A stretch of DNA of 6,968 nt. Origin: Acidobacteriaceae bacterium. Its GTDB lineage: Bacteria; Acidobacteriota; Terriglobia; Terriglobales; Acidobacteriaceae. Shown here in pieces: positions 1 through 5,842 of this stretch; position 1 is the first letter of the stretch; each line of letters begins with the position of its first letter. Where the stretch lies: positions 1 through 6,968 of the forward strand of contig JASHUF010000028.1 in assembly GCA_030040175.1 (NCBI GenBank). Reading direction: 5' to 3'. Position numbers and translations under genes: made by a program. Under the pieces are notes generated by a model, which was not told where the DNA came from, made no database searches, and saw only the letters and a program-made list of their open reading frames with translations.

Positions 1-607
1 ATCGCAAACTCCCGGCGTGGGAACTCCGCTGATGATTGAGCAGGCCGGCCATCAGGTTGCGCGCGCGAAACAGCCGCGAGCGCACGCTGGACTCCGTGAT
101 GCCCAGCACCGCGGCGATCTCCACGCTCGAAAGCTCTTCGAAAGCCGAGAGCGCGAGCACCTCGCGCTCCTTGGCCGGCAGTTGCTCCACGCAGGCCAGC
201 ACGTGCGCGTGATGCTGCGCCGCCGCCGCCATCTCCTCGGCAGAAAGCCCGTTCGAGGGCAACACGCGCGCCAGCTCCGCCACGTCGTCGGTCTCCGGCC
301 GCGTCTTCGCCCGCCGCTTGCGGTCGAGCACGATATTCCACACGATGCGGATCAGCCACACGCGGTGGTCGCGCACCTCGCCCAGCATGGCCCGGTGCCG
401 CAGCACGCGCAGGTAGGTCTCCTGCACCGCATCTTCGGCGTCGGCAGGGTTGCGCAGAACCGAAAACGCCACGCGATAGAGGGCGCCGGCGTACTGGTCC
501 ACCAGGGCCGCAAGGGCGGCTTGTTCCGCCTGGGTGCGGGCTGCCTCGGCCGCGGCGCTGTTCGGTATCTCCATCCAACCTGCGCAAAGTGCCTGGCTGG
601 TGCTCAT
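1..607 (-). CDS. ECF-type RNA polymerase sigma factor, partial (C-terminal end beyond left edge)
   Basis: This is a sigma-70 family factor of the extracytoplasmic-function type, which directs RNA polymerase to a dedicated set of promoters. Reading leftward from the ATG at 607 gives 202 codons with no stop before the window edge. Region 2 spans about residues 35-98, including DAEDAVQETYLRV (56-68) and the -10-recognition stretch VWLIRIVWNIVLDRKRR (83-99). After a linker of about 35 residues, region 4 (about 134-191) ends in the helix-turn-helix SSVEIAAVLGITESSVRSR (160-178), which recognises the -35 element. ECF factors are usually 170-200 aa, so the gene probably ends just outside the window. 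A second in-frame ATG at 574 (MEIPNSAAAE) starts closer to region 2. A -10-like TATTGC (minus strand, 613-608) abuts the ATG at 607 and would favour the 574 start. No clear Shine-Dalgarno sequence supports either. No anti-sigma gene is visible; it would lie off the left edge. The family call is secure; the regulon is unknown. Confidence 0.93.
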   Translation of the reverse strand, partial: MSTSQALCAGWMEIPNSAAAEAARTQAEQAALAALVDQYAGALYRVAFSVLRNPADAEDAVQETYLRVLRHRAMLGEVRDHRVWLIRIVWNIVLDRKRRAKTRPETDDVAELARVLPSNGLSAEEMAAAAQHHAHVLACVEQLPAKEREVLALSAFEELSSVEIAAVLGITESSVRSRLFRARNLMAGLLNHQRSSHAGSLR

Positions 608-732
608 GCAATACCAGACGCAGGCGCATTGGAAAATGCTCACGCATGCGCCGCCCACCGGTCCGCACCCGGCGCGGCTCCCGCCGCGCGGCAGGGATTC
701 AGGGGGAATGCGCCGCCCGGCCTCGGTGCGTC

Positions 733-1440
733 TTACTGCCGCGCCGTCAGCTTCTGTTGGGCAATCGTGGCCGCCGCGGTATCCTGGTTCGCGTCCTTGA
801 TCTTCCCCCAAAGCGCCCGCGCCTGATTCTGCTTGCCTTCCGCAACATACAGATCCGCCAGCGCCAGCTGGGCTACGCTGGCGGAGACGGTCTCCGACGG
901 CTTGGCAATGAGCTGGTTATAGAGGTCGATTGCCTGGCTGTCGCGGTTTGTCTGGTGATACACCCCGGCCAGCGCATACCGGGCCAGATTGGCAAGATTG
1001 CGGCTGGAGGCGCCGGCCGCAGCCTTCAGCTCTGTCTCCGCCTGCGCATTCTCGCCCAGCTCGGCGTAGGTCACGCCGGCAAAATACTCCGCCTTTGCCG
1101 CCTCCGGCAGCCACTGAAAATTGTGGGCCACGGCCACAAACTCGCGATTGGCCTCGGTGGCGCGCGCTTCGGCCGTCGTGTACGTGCCCTTTTCCGGGGG
1201 CTCACCCGGCTCGGCCAGCGGCGCGTTGTAGAGATCGATCGCCTGGCCTAGCGCCAGGTCCGCCGCCGACGTGCGCACGTTCCACCACGCCAGCGCCGCC
1301 ACGCCCAGCACCACAATCACCCCGGCGCCGATCACCCAGCGCAGCACGCCAGTGCGATGTTCTCCCACCCAGCTGGCGCTGCTCTTGGCGGCCCGGGCAA
1401 GTTTGTCTTGTTTCAGGGCATGTCGGGTTTGTGTGTCCAC
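733..1440 (-). CDS. Membrane-anchored TPR protein, YfgM/TPR_21-like
   Basis: The product is 235 aa. A basic cytoplasmic N-terminus (about 1-32, MDTQTRHALKQDK at the start) is followed by one transmembrane helix (about 33-53, rich in V, I, L, A and G). The remaining roughly 180 residues should be periplasmic and form tetratricopeptide-type helical pairs, for example AKAEYFAGVTYAELGENAQAE (115-135) and LARYALAGVYHQTNRDSQAI (152-171), with another near 188-215. This layout matches the TPR_21/YfgM family; E. coli YfgM is an ancillary subunit of the SecYEG translocon that links to periplasmic chaperones. I chose the GTG at 1440 because AAGAGA sits just upstream and the DTQTRHALKQDK start is the natural N-terminus. 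The frame stays open to an ATG at 1626, but those 62 extra codons look non-coding and would put a second low-quality leader before the anchor. Neither hisS nor bamB, the usual E. coli neighbours, is present here. The exact role is inferred from the fold only. Confidence 0.85.
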   Translation of the reverse strand: MDTQTRHALKQDKLARAAKSSASWVGEHRTGVLRWVIGAGVIVVLGVAALAWWNVRTSAADLALGQAIDLYNAPLAEPGEPPEKGTYTTAEARATEANREFVAVAHNFQWLPEAAKAEYFAGVTYAELGENAQAETELKAAAGASSRNLANLARYALAGVYHQTNRDSQAIDLYNQLIAKPSETVSASVAQLALADLYVAEGKQNQARALWGKIKDANQDTAAATIAQQKLTARQ

Positions 1441-1531
1441 GGTTCTCTTCGAATCCTTCGCTGATGGATTTTGGGGCGCGCTCGAACGGCTGAGATCTAC
1501 AGGGATTGGAGGCGCGAGCGCGAACCCTCCT

Positions 1532-1561
1532 AGTTTACCAGCGGCCCAAACGGAGCGTCCA
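1532..1561 (-). promoter_or_regulatory. Possible sigma-70 promoter for the TPR gene
   Basis: On the minus strand, TGGACG (1561-1556) and TAAACT (1537-1532) are separated by 18 bp. The -10-like element is preceded by TGG, an extended -10 arrangement. Transcription would start near 1525, giving a leader of about 85 nt before the GTG at 1440. The match is only moderate (4 of 6 at each element as I count it) and there is no experimental support. Confidence 0.3.
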
Positions 1562-1683
1562 CCGGGCCGCGACGGGCTCCAGTGCGTCTCGATCAGCACC
1601 CACACACCCAATAGGGCCGTAACCATGAAAAGTTCGCGTATCTTCGCGGTTCGTCAAGTCTGCCAGCCCGGCCTTCATCCTCT

Positions 1684-1710
1684 ACTCCCTATTCCCCACT
1701 CCCTATTCCC
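1684..1710. repeat. Tandem 13-bp direct repeat ACTCCCTATTCCC
   Basis: Two identical copies of ACTCCCTATTCCC lie at 1684-1696 and 1698-1710, separated by one C, giving a 14-bp period. They end 15 nt before the ATG of the next gene, where a ribosome binding site would normally be found. Read on the minus strand the unit is GGGAATAGGGAGT. Related GGGAATAGG-type strings turn up as short tandem repeats in intergenic DNA of several high-GC bacteria, but I cannot test that here. The function is unknown: it could be a passive low-complexity expansion or a binding site. Confidence 0.75.
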
Positions 1711-1725
1711 TGTTACTCTGAATCC

Positions 1726-2103
1726 ATGTACGAGGACTTCCACGTCGCCGACCGCTGGACCCAAGAAGACCTGCACATCCGCTGGAAAGGCACTATCGTC
1801 GCCATCGCCACGCGCCACGCCGACGCCGTCGATATCCGTTTCGACGTCAACGGCCATCCCCTGTGGATCGCCCTGCCCTGCACCGCCTGGGTGGAACAGA
1901 AGAAACGCTCGGACAAGGTCATCACCGACCAGCTCGCCGCGCAGGTTGCCGGCCGCTACCTCAAGCAGCTCCTTGAAGACGGCTACGATGCACAGCGCCA
2001 GGTTTACACCATGACCGTCCCGGAAGTCCTCGACCATCTTGACGCCGTGGTCGCCGAAGCCAAACAGCAGGGATCGCTGCCCACGCTGCCGGTACTGGCG
2101 TGA
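1726..2103 (+). CDS. Conserved-looking hypothetical protein, first gene of the salvage cluster
   Basis: This is a 125-aa soluble protein with no signal peptide or membrane segment. I do not recognise a named family. The first half (about 1-56) looks like a small beta-rich fold with alternating strands (HIRWKGTIVAIATR, 17-30; DAVDIRFDVNGHPLWIAL, 33-50). The second half is helical and charged (EQKKRSDKVITDQLAAQVAG, 57-76; VPEVLDHLDAVVAEAKQQG, 98-116). It contains one Cys (52) and no obvious catalytic motif. The codon pattern (strong G/C in third positions) and the open frame against many shadows support real coding. There is no Shine-Dalgarno sequence before the ATG: the upstream bases are the pyrimidine-rich 13-bp repeat and CTCTGAATCC, so leaderless or weakly initiated translation is possible. 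It lies 31 nt before the nucleotidyltransferase in the same direction, so co-transcription is likely. Its role in sugar salvage is guilt by association only. Confidence 0.75.
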   Translation: MYEDFHVADRWTQEDLHIRWKGTIVAIATRHADAVDIRFDVNGHPLWIALPCTAWVEQKKRSDKVITDQLAAQVAGRYLKQLLEDGYDAQRQVYTMTVPEVLDHLDAVVAEAKQQGSLPTLPVLA

Positions 2104-2134
2104 CCGGCTCGCGCACAAAAGACTCCGTCCTCCC

Positions 2135-3058
2135 ATGAACTCCCCAACGCCTCACGCAGCCGCATCTCCCACTTTGCTCATCCTGGCCGCGGGCATGGGC
2201 AGCCGCTACGGCGGCCTCAAACAGATTGAGCCCGTCGGACCCGCGGGCGAAGCCATCATCGATTACTCCATCTACGACGCTCTCCGCGCCGGTTTCGGCC
2301 GCCTGGTCTTCATCCTGCGCAAAGAGATCGAGCAGCCTTTCCGCGAGTCGGTGGGTGCGCGCTTTGAAAAACGCGTCGCCGTCGAATACGTCTTCCAGGA
2401 GCTCGATACGATTCCCGCCCCCTTCGTCGTCCCCGCCGGCCGCACCAAGCCGTGGGGCACCACGCACGCCATCCTCATGGCCGCAGACACCCTCCATGAA
2501 CCCTTTGCCGCCATCAACGCCGACGATTTCTACGGCGCGGAAAGCTACCGCCTGCTCGCCGAGCATCTCCAGCCCGGCGTGAGCGAGTACTCGATGGTGG
2601 GCTTCATCCTGCGCAACACGCTCTCCGAGTTCGGCTCCGTGGCCCGCGGCGTCTGCCGCATTGATGCGCAGGGTTATCTCGAAAGCGTGGTGGAAATGAC
2701 TTCCATCGCGCGCGACGAATCCGGCATTCGCAACGCCGGCGCCGATGGCCGCATCACCCCGCTCACCGGCGACGAGCCCGTCTCCATGAACATGTGGGGA
2801 TTCACGCCGCGCGTCTTTCCCCAGCTCCGCGAGCGCTTTGAGGCCTTTCTGCGCGCGAACTCAACCGACCTCAAGCGCGAATGCTACATTCCCTCAACCG
2901 TCAACGAACTCGTCGCTGCCGGCCAGGCCCGCGTCAAAGTGCTGCGCACCTGCGATGCCTGGTTCGGCGTCACCTACCGCGAAGACCATCCCCGCGTGGT
3001 CGAGAATATTCGCCGCCTCATCCGCGCCGGCGCCTATCCTGAGCGCCTCTGGCCATGA
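2135..3058 (+). CDS. Sugar-1-phosphate nucleotidyltransferase (NTP_transferase family)
   Basis: This 307-aa cytoplasmic enzyme has a Rossmann-like nucleotidyltransferase fold and should transfer NMP from an NTP onto a sugar-1-phosphate, releasing pyrophosphate. The phosphate-binding signature LAAGMGSRYGGLKQ is at residues 17-30 (consensus GxGxR...K). KPWGTTHA (105-112) fits the base-recognition loop, and NADDFYG (128-134) supplies the metal-binding acidic residues. SMNMWGFTP (217-225) fits the sugar-binding side. I chose the ATG at 2135 because the signature then lies at the usual distance from the N-terminus; the frame extends upstream to 2039 but only across the previous gene. There is no left-handed beta-helix acyltransferase domain as in GlmU. 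The substrate is not fixed by sequence. The tight coupling to a NahK-like kinase (4-nt overlap) suggests hexosamine-1-phosphate and UTP, as in NahK/uridylyltransferase or AmgK-MurU pairs. Family certain, substrate inferred. Confidence 0.9.
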   Translation: MNSPTPHAAASPTLLILAAGMGSRYGGLKQIEPVGPAGEAIIDYSIYDALRAGFGRLVFILRKEIEQPFRESVGARFEKRVAVEYVFQELDTIPAPFVVPAGRTKPWGTTHAILMAADTLHEPFAAINADDFYGAESYRLLAEHLQPGVSEYSMVGFILRNTLSEFGSVARGVCRIDAQGYLESVVEMTSIARDESGIRNAGADGRITPLTGDEPVSMNMWGFTPRVFPQLRERFEAFLRANSTDLKRECYIPSTVNELVAAGQARVKVLRTCDAWFGVTYREDHPRVVENIRRLIRAGAYPERLWP

Positions 3059-4152
3059 ACCCTCCACGGGACCTCGCCGGAGTGGTGCGCGCCTTTGCGA
3101 CAGAAGGCGAATTGGGCGAGTATCTTGGGGCCGAGCCTTACGGCAACGGCCACATCCACGACACTTACCGCGTCTTTTTCGCGCCCTCCGGCGCGCCTGC
3201 GCGCATCATCCTGCAGCGCATCAACACCCATGTCTTCCGCAATCCCGAAGTGCTGATGGAAAACATCGCGCGCGTCACCGCGCATCTTGCCGCGCAGCTT
3301 GCCGGCTCGCCCGATCGCGACCGGCGCGCGCTTGCGCTCATTCCCGCGCGCAGCGGCCGCGCTCTGCACGCCGACCGCGACGGCCATCTCTGGCGTGCCT
3401 GGCGTTTCATTGACAGTACATTTTCCCTCGATCAGATCGGCTCGCCCGCGCAGGCCTTCGAGGCCGCACGCGCCTTCGGCCTCTTCCAGCAGCAGCTGGC
3501 CACGCTGCCCCCTCCGCGCTTGCACGACACCATTCCCGGCTTCCATCACACACCGAAGCGTTACGCAGCCCTCGAGGACGCCATCGCGCGCGACGCGGCC
3601 GGCCGGGTGCACGACACGCAAGCCGAGATCGCCTTCGCCCGCGCCCGACAATCCATCGCCGGGCTCCTTGTCGATGCGGGTTTGCCCGAGCGCGTCACCC
3701 ACAACGACACCAAGTGCAACAACGTCCTCTTCGACGACCGCACCGGCCAAGCCATCTGCGTCATCGACCTCGACACTGTAATGCCCGGCCTGGCCGCCTA
3801 CGACTTCGGCGACATGGTGCGCACCATGACCTGCCCGTCTCCTGAAGACGAGACCGATCTCGCCCGCATCCGCGTCGACCTCGCGCTCTTTGAGGCCGTT
3901 GCCCGCGGCTATTTGAGCGCCGCCGGTTCCTTTCTCATGCCCGCGGAAAAAGACTCGCTTGTGGTCGCCGGCAAGCTCATCACTTACGAGCTCGCCCTCC
4001 GCTTTCTCACCGACTATCTCAACGGCGACACCTACTTCAAAATCCACCGCCCGGCGCACAACCTGGACCGCTGCCGCGCGCAGTTGGCGCTGGTGGCCTC
4101 GCTTGAAGAGCACGAACCTGAGCTCGCGCGGATTCTCCAATCGCTGGGTTAG
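3055..4152 (+). CDS. APH-fold sugar kinase, N-acetylhexosamine 1-kinase (NahK)-like
   Basis: This 365-aa kinase of the aminoglycoside phosphotransferase/choline kinase superfamily probably phosphorylates a free sugar at the anomeric hydroxyl using ATP. N-terminal features resemble NahK/LnpB proteins: EPYGNGHIHDTYRV (27-40, nucleotide-binding loop), then ILQRINTHVFRNPEVLMENI (52-71), which carries the strand and helix around the ATP site. The catalytic loop is HNDTKCNN (216-223), with D218 as the likely base and N223 as a metal ligand. IDLDTVMPG (237-245) is the DFG-equivalent metal-binding segment, followed by YDFGD (249-253). The length matches the roughly 360 aa typical of NahK. The start codon overlaps the nucleotidyltransferase stop as ATGA, indicating translational coupling, so the product is likely handed straight to the upstream-encoded enzyme. 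Alternatives in the same superfamily are AmgK-type MurNAc/GlcNAc kinase or another sugar 1-kinase. The resemblance to antibiotic phosphotransferases is only in fold. Confidence 0.87.
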   Translation: MNPPRDLAGVVRAFATEGELGEYLGAEPYGNGHIHDTYRVFFAPSGAPARIILQRINTHVFRNPEVLMENIARVTAHLAAQLAGSPDRDRRALALIPARSGRALHADRDGHLWRAWRFIDSTFSLDQIGSPAQAFEAARAFGLFQQQLATLPPPRLHDTIPGFHHTPKRYAALEDAIARDAAGRVHDTQAEIAFARARQSIAGLLVDAGLPERVTHNDTKCNNVLFDDRTGQAICVIDLDTVMPGLAAYDFGDMVRTMTCPSPEDETDLARIRVDLALFEAVARGYLSAAGSFLMPAEKDSLVVAGKLITYELALRFLTDYLNGDTYFKIHRPAHNLDRCRAQLALVASLEEHEPELARILQSLG

Positions 4153-4162
4153 AACTGGTTTG

Positions 4163-4178
4163 CACAAACGGCTTTGTG
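4163..4178. other. Small hairpin after the kinase stop codon
   Basis: CACAAA (4163-4168), a CGGC loop, then TTTGTG (4173-4178) form a 6-bp stem beginning 10 bases after the kinase stop codon. It is A/T-rich, has no U-run after it, and precedes the palindromic repeat. It may contribute weakly to 3'-end formation or be chance. Confidence 0.3.
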
Positions 4179-4182
4179 AAAG

Positions 4183-4240
4183 GGCACGACTTCAGTCGTG
4201 CCGAACAAGGGCCAACGAAATCGCGGGCTTCAGCCCCTGA
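4183..4240 (+). repeat. Double-hairpin palindromic interspersed repeat, copy 1
   Basis: Two hairpins in tandem. Hairpin A is GGCACGACT (4183-4191), loop TC, AGTCGTGCC (4194-4202), a perfect 9-bp stem. Hairpin B is GGGCT (4225-4229), loop TC, AGCCC (4232-4236), followed by CTGAGG. The 22 bases between them look unstructured. A second copy in opposite orientation lies at 6638-6697 with the same order, loop size and spacing. The element sits between two convergent genes, so it could also limit read-through in both directions, although no strong U-tract follows. Such elements are scattered in acidobacterial genomes as I know them; copy number in this genome cannot be judged from the window. Confidence 0.8.
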
Positions 4241-4283
4241 GGGATGTTCTCTTTTGCCCGCGGAAGTATTTATCCAACCAGCC

Positions 4284-5642
4284 CTAGAACCGCCTCTGGC
4301 TCACTTCCAGCGTCATGCAATGCGCGCCCGTCACCTCGCACTCGAGCATGTCTTCAGCCAGCAGATTCCAGCCCACAAACCCGGCGAAGACCCCGTTCGG
4401 CGACTGCGCCGGTGTGGGCGCGAGGCCCAGGCCCGTTTCCGCGTCGTAGCACTCGTGCATTGAACCCCAGCGCGCAATGTCGCGGTCGAGCGCGCCGGCG
4501 AGCGTCACGGCGAGCCAGTGCGCCTCGGCATTGAACCCGTAGCGCTTGAGCCCAATCCAGTCGAGAAAATTCGCGTTCACCCACACCGGCCCGCGCCAGT
4601 TCGAATAGGGCTTGATGATGGCGTCGTTGTTGTACAAGGGATCGGTTGCCGCGAGGCTGCGGAAGCCGAAGGGCGGGCGCATCTCCTTGGGGTTGAGCAG
4701 GTGCTCCCGGATCATGCGCACAGCCTGAGCCCGCGGCACCATGCCTTCAGCCAGGGGCACAAAGCTCGACCAGCTGAGCGAGCGCACCCACGCGCCGGTA
4801 TCGCGGCGGCGGTTGAGGAAGATCCCTTCGCCGCCATTCCACAGGCTTGTTAGGATCGCACTCCGCGTCTCCGCGGCCTCAGTTTGGTAGCGCGCGCCAT
4901 CGGCCGCGTGCCCCAGCCGCCGCGCGATCGCCGCCATGGCTTCGTCCTCGCGCATCGCCCAGACGGACGCGTCCACGGCCAGAATCGCGCTGCGGTCGCG
5001 GGGATCGTTGGTCAGCGAGGCGCTGTTGTCCGCGCCCGACTGCATGGCATTATCCCAAAACCACAGCTTCCATTTGGCGTCAAACTGCGTGCGCCGCCGG
5101 TACGCTTCGATGCGCACCAGCGCCGGCCACGCCACGCGCAGCCACTCGAAGTCGTTGAGCTTTTCGCCGGCCAGCAGCGCGCCCTGCGCCAGGAACGGCT
5201 TCATGGCGAATTTGCCGAAGAGCGCATGCGGCCCGCTGGGCGCGATGCACCCGGCCACATAACCGTCCGCGTCCGCAGCCGCCGTGAAGCTCAGCACCCA
5301 GTCGCGCAAATACTTCGCATCGGCCGGGTCCTGGTTGGCCCAGTGCGCGCCGATGAAGAATCCATCCCAGTCCCACATCTCCTGGTAAAAACCCGCCGGC
5401 GTGAGATACGGCCGCGTCAGCACGCCCTCCGGAGGATGGATGGTCTGCGGCGCGAGCTTGTCGAAATCGCGGGTGAGCGCGGCGAGCAGAGCAGCGTCGT
5501 TGGGCTGCCTATTTGCGCTGGGCTGCGCCCGGTCAGCGGCAACCGGCACGAGAAGAAGCACGGCGGCAAACGTGGTGAGCGCGCGCCAGGGCGCAAGCAT
5601 CCTGCACGCAGCGGCCATCAGCTCACTTCGCATGGAGCCCAT
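4284..5642 (-). CDS. Secreted (alpha/alpha)6-barrel glycosidase, trehalase / GH63-like
   Basis: The protein is 452 aa from the ATG at 5642. The N-terminus holds an export signal: a basic segment, then ALTTFAAVLLLVPVAA (about 21-36) and a probable cleavage after VAA or ADRA. The mature part resembles the GH37/GH63 clan of inverting alpha-glycosidases with an (alpha/alpha)6 barrel. WDWDGFF (90-96) lines the -1 site. D205 in QSGADNS is the likely general acid. NWRGPVW (348-354) is a strongly conserved sugar-contact segment. E397 in HECYDAETG is the likely general base. Trehalose is the obvious substrate guess; other alpha-glucosides, or glucosyl- or mannosylglycerate as in GH63 hydrolases, are possible. 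Start choice is uncertain: in-frame ATGs also occur at 5633, 5618 and 5600, none has a good Shine-Dalgarno sequence, and the frame stays open to 5897 without a convincing start. It converges with the kinase gene and is not in its operon. Family call fairly firm, substrate open. Confidence 0.87.
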   Translation of the reverse strand: MGSMRSELMAAACRMLAPWRALTTFAAVLLLVPVAADRAQPSANRQPNDAALLAALTRDFDKLAPQTIHPPEGVLTRPYLTPAGFYQEMWDWDGFFIGAHWANQDPADAKYLRDWVLSFTAAADADGYVAGCIAPSGPHALFGKFAMKPFLAQGALLAGEKLNDFEWLRVAWPALVRIEAYRRRTQFDAKWKLWFWDNAMQSGADNSASLTNDPRDRSAILAVDASVWAMREDEAMAAIARRLGHAADGARYQTEAAETRSAILTSLWNGGEGIFLNRRRDTGAWVRSLSWSSFVPLAEGMVPRAQAVRMIREHLLNPKEMRPPFGFRSLAATDPLYNNDAIIKPYSNWRGPVWVNANFLDWIGLKRYGFNAEAHWLAVTLAGALDRDIARWGSMHECYDAETGLGLAPTPAQSPNGVFAGFVGWNLLAEDMLECEVTGAHCMTLEVSQRRF

Positions 5643-5816
5643 GATACCGTTGCCGCGGCGAACGGCGCTGGCACTGCTGAACGTGATCCGCCGCAAGGGC
5701 TTTGAGGCGATACTGTGATCCTCTCCTCCGAGAGAACCCCGCGACGCGACCGAGCCCGTTGGCAGGTCGTTCTGAAAACTGCCCCGCAAACTAGCTAGAG
5801 TTTGAAGGAAACAGTG

Positions 5817-5822
5817 TATAAG
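5817..5822 (+). promoter_or_regulatory. Possible -10 element (TATAAG) for the orphan ORF
   Basis: TATAAG preceded by GTG lies 20 bp before the start codon, in a locally A/T-rich stretch. No convincing -35 hexamer is found 16-18 bp upstream (the bases there read GCTAGA). If used, the leader would be only about 13-15 nt and would begin close to the Shine-Dalgarno sequence. Weak call. Confidence 0.25.
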
Positions 5823-5829
5823 GAAGCCA

Positions 5830-5837
5830 AAGGAGGT
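5830..5837 (+). promoter_or_regulatory. Strong Shine-Dalgarno site AAGGAGGT for the 93-aa ORF
   Basis: AAGGAGGT matches the anti-Shine-Dalgarno sequence of 16S rRNA almost perfectly and ends 5 bases before the ATG at 5843. It is the only gene in the window with such a site; the others have weak or no Shine-Dalgarno sequence. It fixes the start of the ORF with good confidence and suggests efficient translation. Confidence 0.8.
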
Positions 5838-5842
5838 CGATA

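Larger units (their letters stand above)
5643..5842. other. Divergent intergenic region between glycosidase and orphan ORF
   Basis: About 200 bp carry the upstream regions of both divergent genes. A short hairpin CTCTC (5721-5725), CTCC loop, GAGAG (5730-5734) lies within it. On the minus strand the same spot reads GGAGGAGAG, which resembles a Shine-Dalgarno sequence but has no start codon at a workable distance; an in-frame TTG occurs at 5696, too far away. Toward the right the DNA becomes visibly richer in A/T (CTAGCTAG palindrome at 5791-5798), matching the orphan ORF rather than the glycosidase. Confidence 0.5.

Noticed and set aside
17..826. Long plus-strand open frame of 269 codons
   Set aside because: It is antisense to the sigma-factor gene and runs on over the end of the TPR gene. 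Its translation is rich in Arg, His and Ala with no domain, typical of a shadow in GC-rich DNA.
1441..1626. N-terminal extension of the TPR protein to the ATG at 1626
   Set aside because: The 62 extra residues are low-quality Pro/Arg/Ser-rich sequence overlapping the likely promoter. The GTG at 1440 gives the natural N-terminus and has a purine-rich site upstream.
1684..1710. CRISPR-like repeat
   Set aside because: Only two 13-bp units with a single-base gap, with no spacers and no cas genes.
3055..4152. Aminoglycoside-resistance phosphotransferase
   Set aside because: The fold is shared, but the ILQRIN...VFRNPEVLMENI and IDLDTVMPG segments and the coupling to a nucleotidyltransferase point to a sugar 1-kinase.
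3034..4167. Minus-strand open frame of 377 codons opposite the kinase
   Set aside because: It mirrors the kinase codon pattern, has no recognisable motif, and the plus strand shows full catalytic signatures.
4884..5705. Plus-strand open frame of 273 codons opposite the glycosidase
   Set aside because: Arg/His/Pro-rich shadow translation; the minus strand carries the coherent glycosidase motifs.
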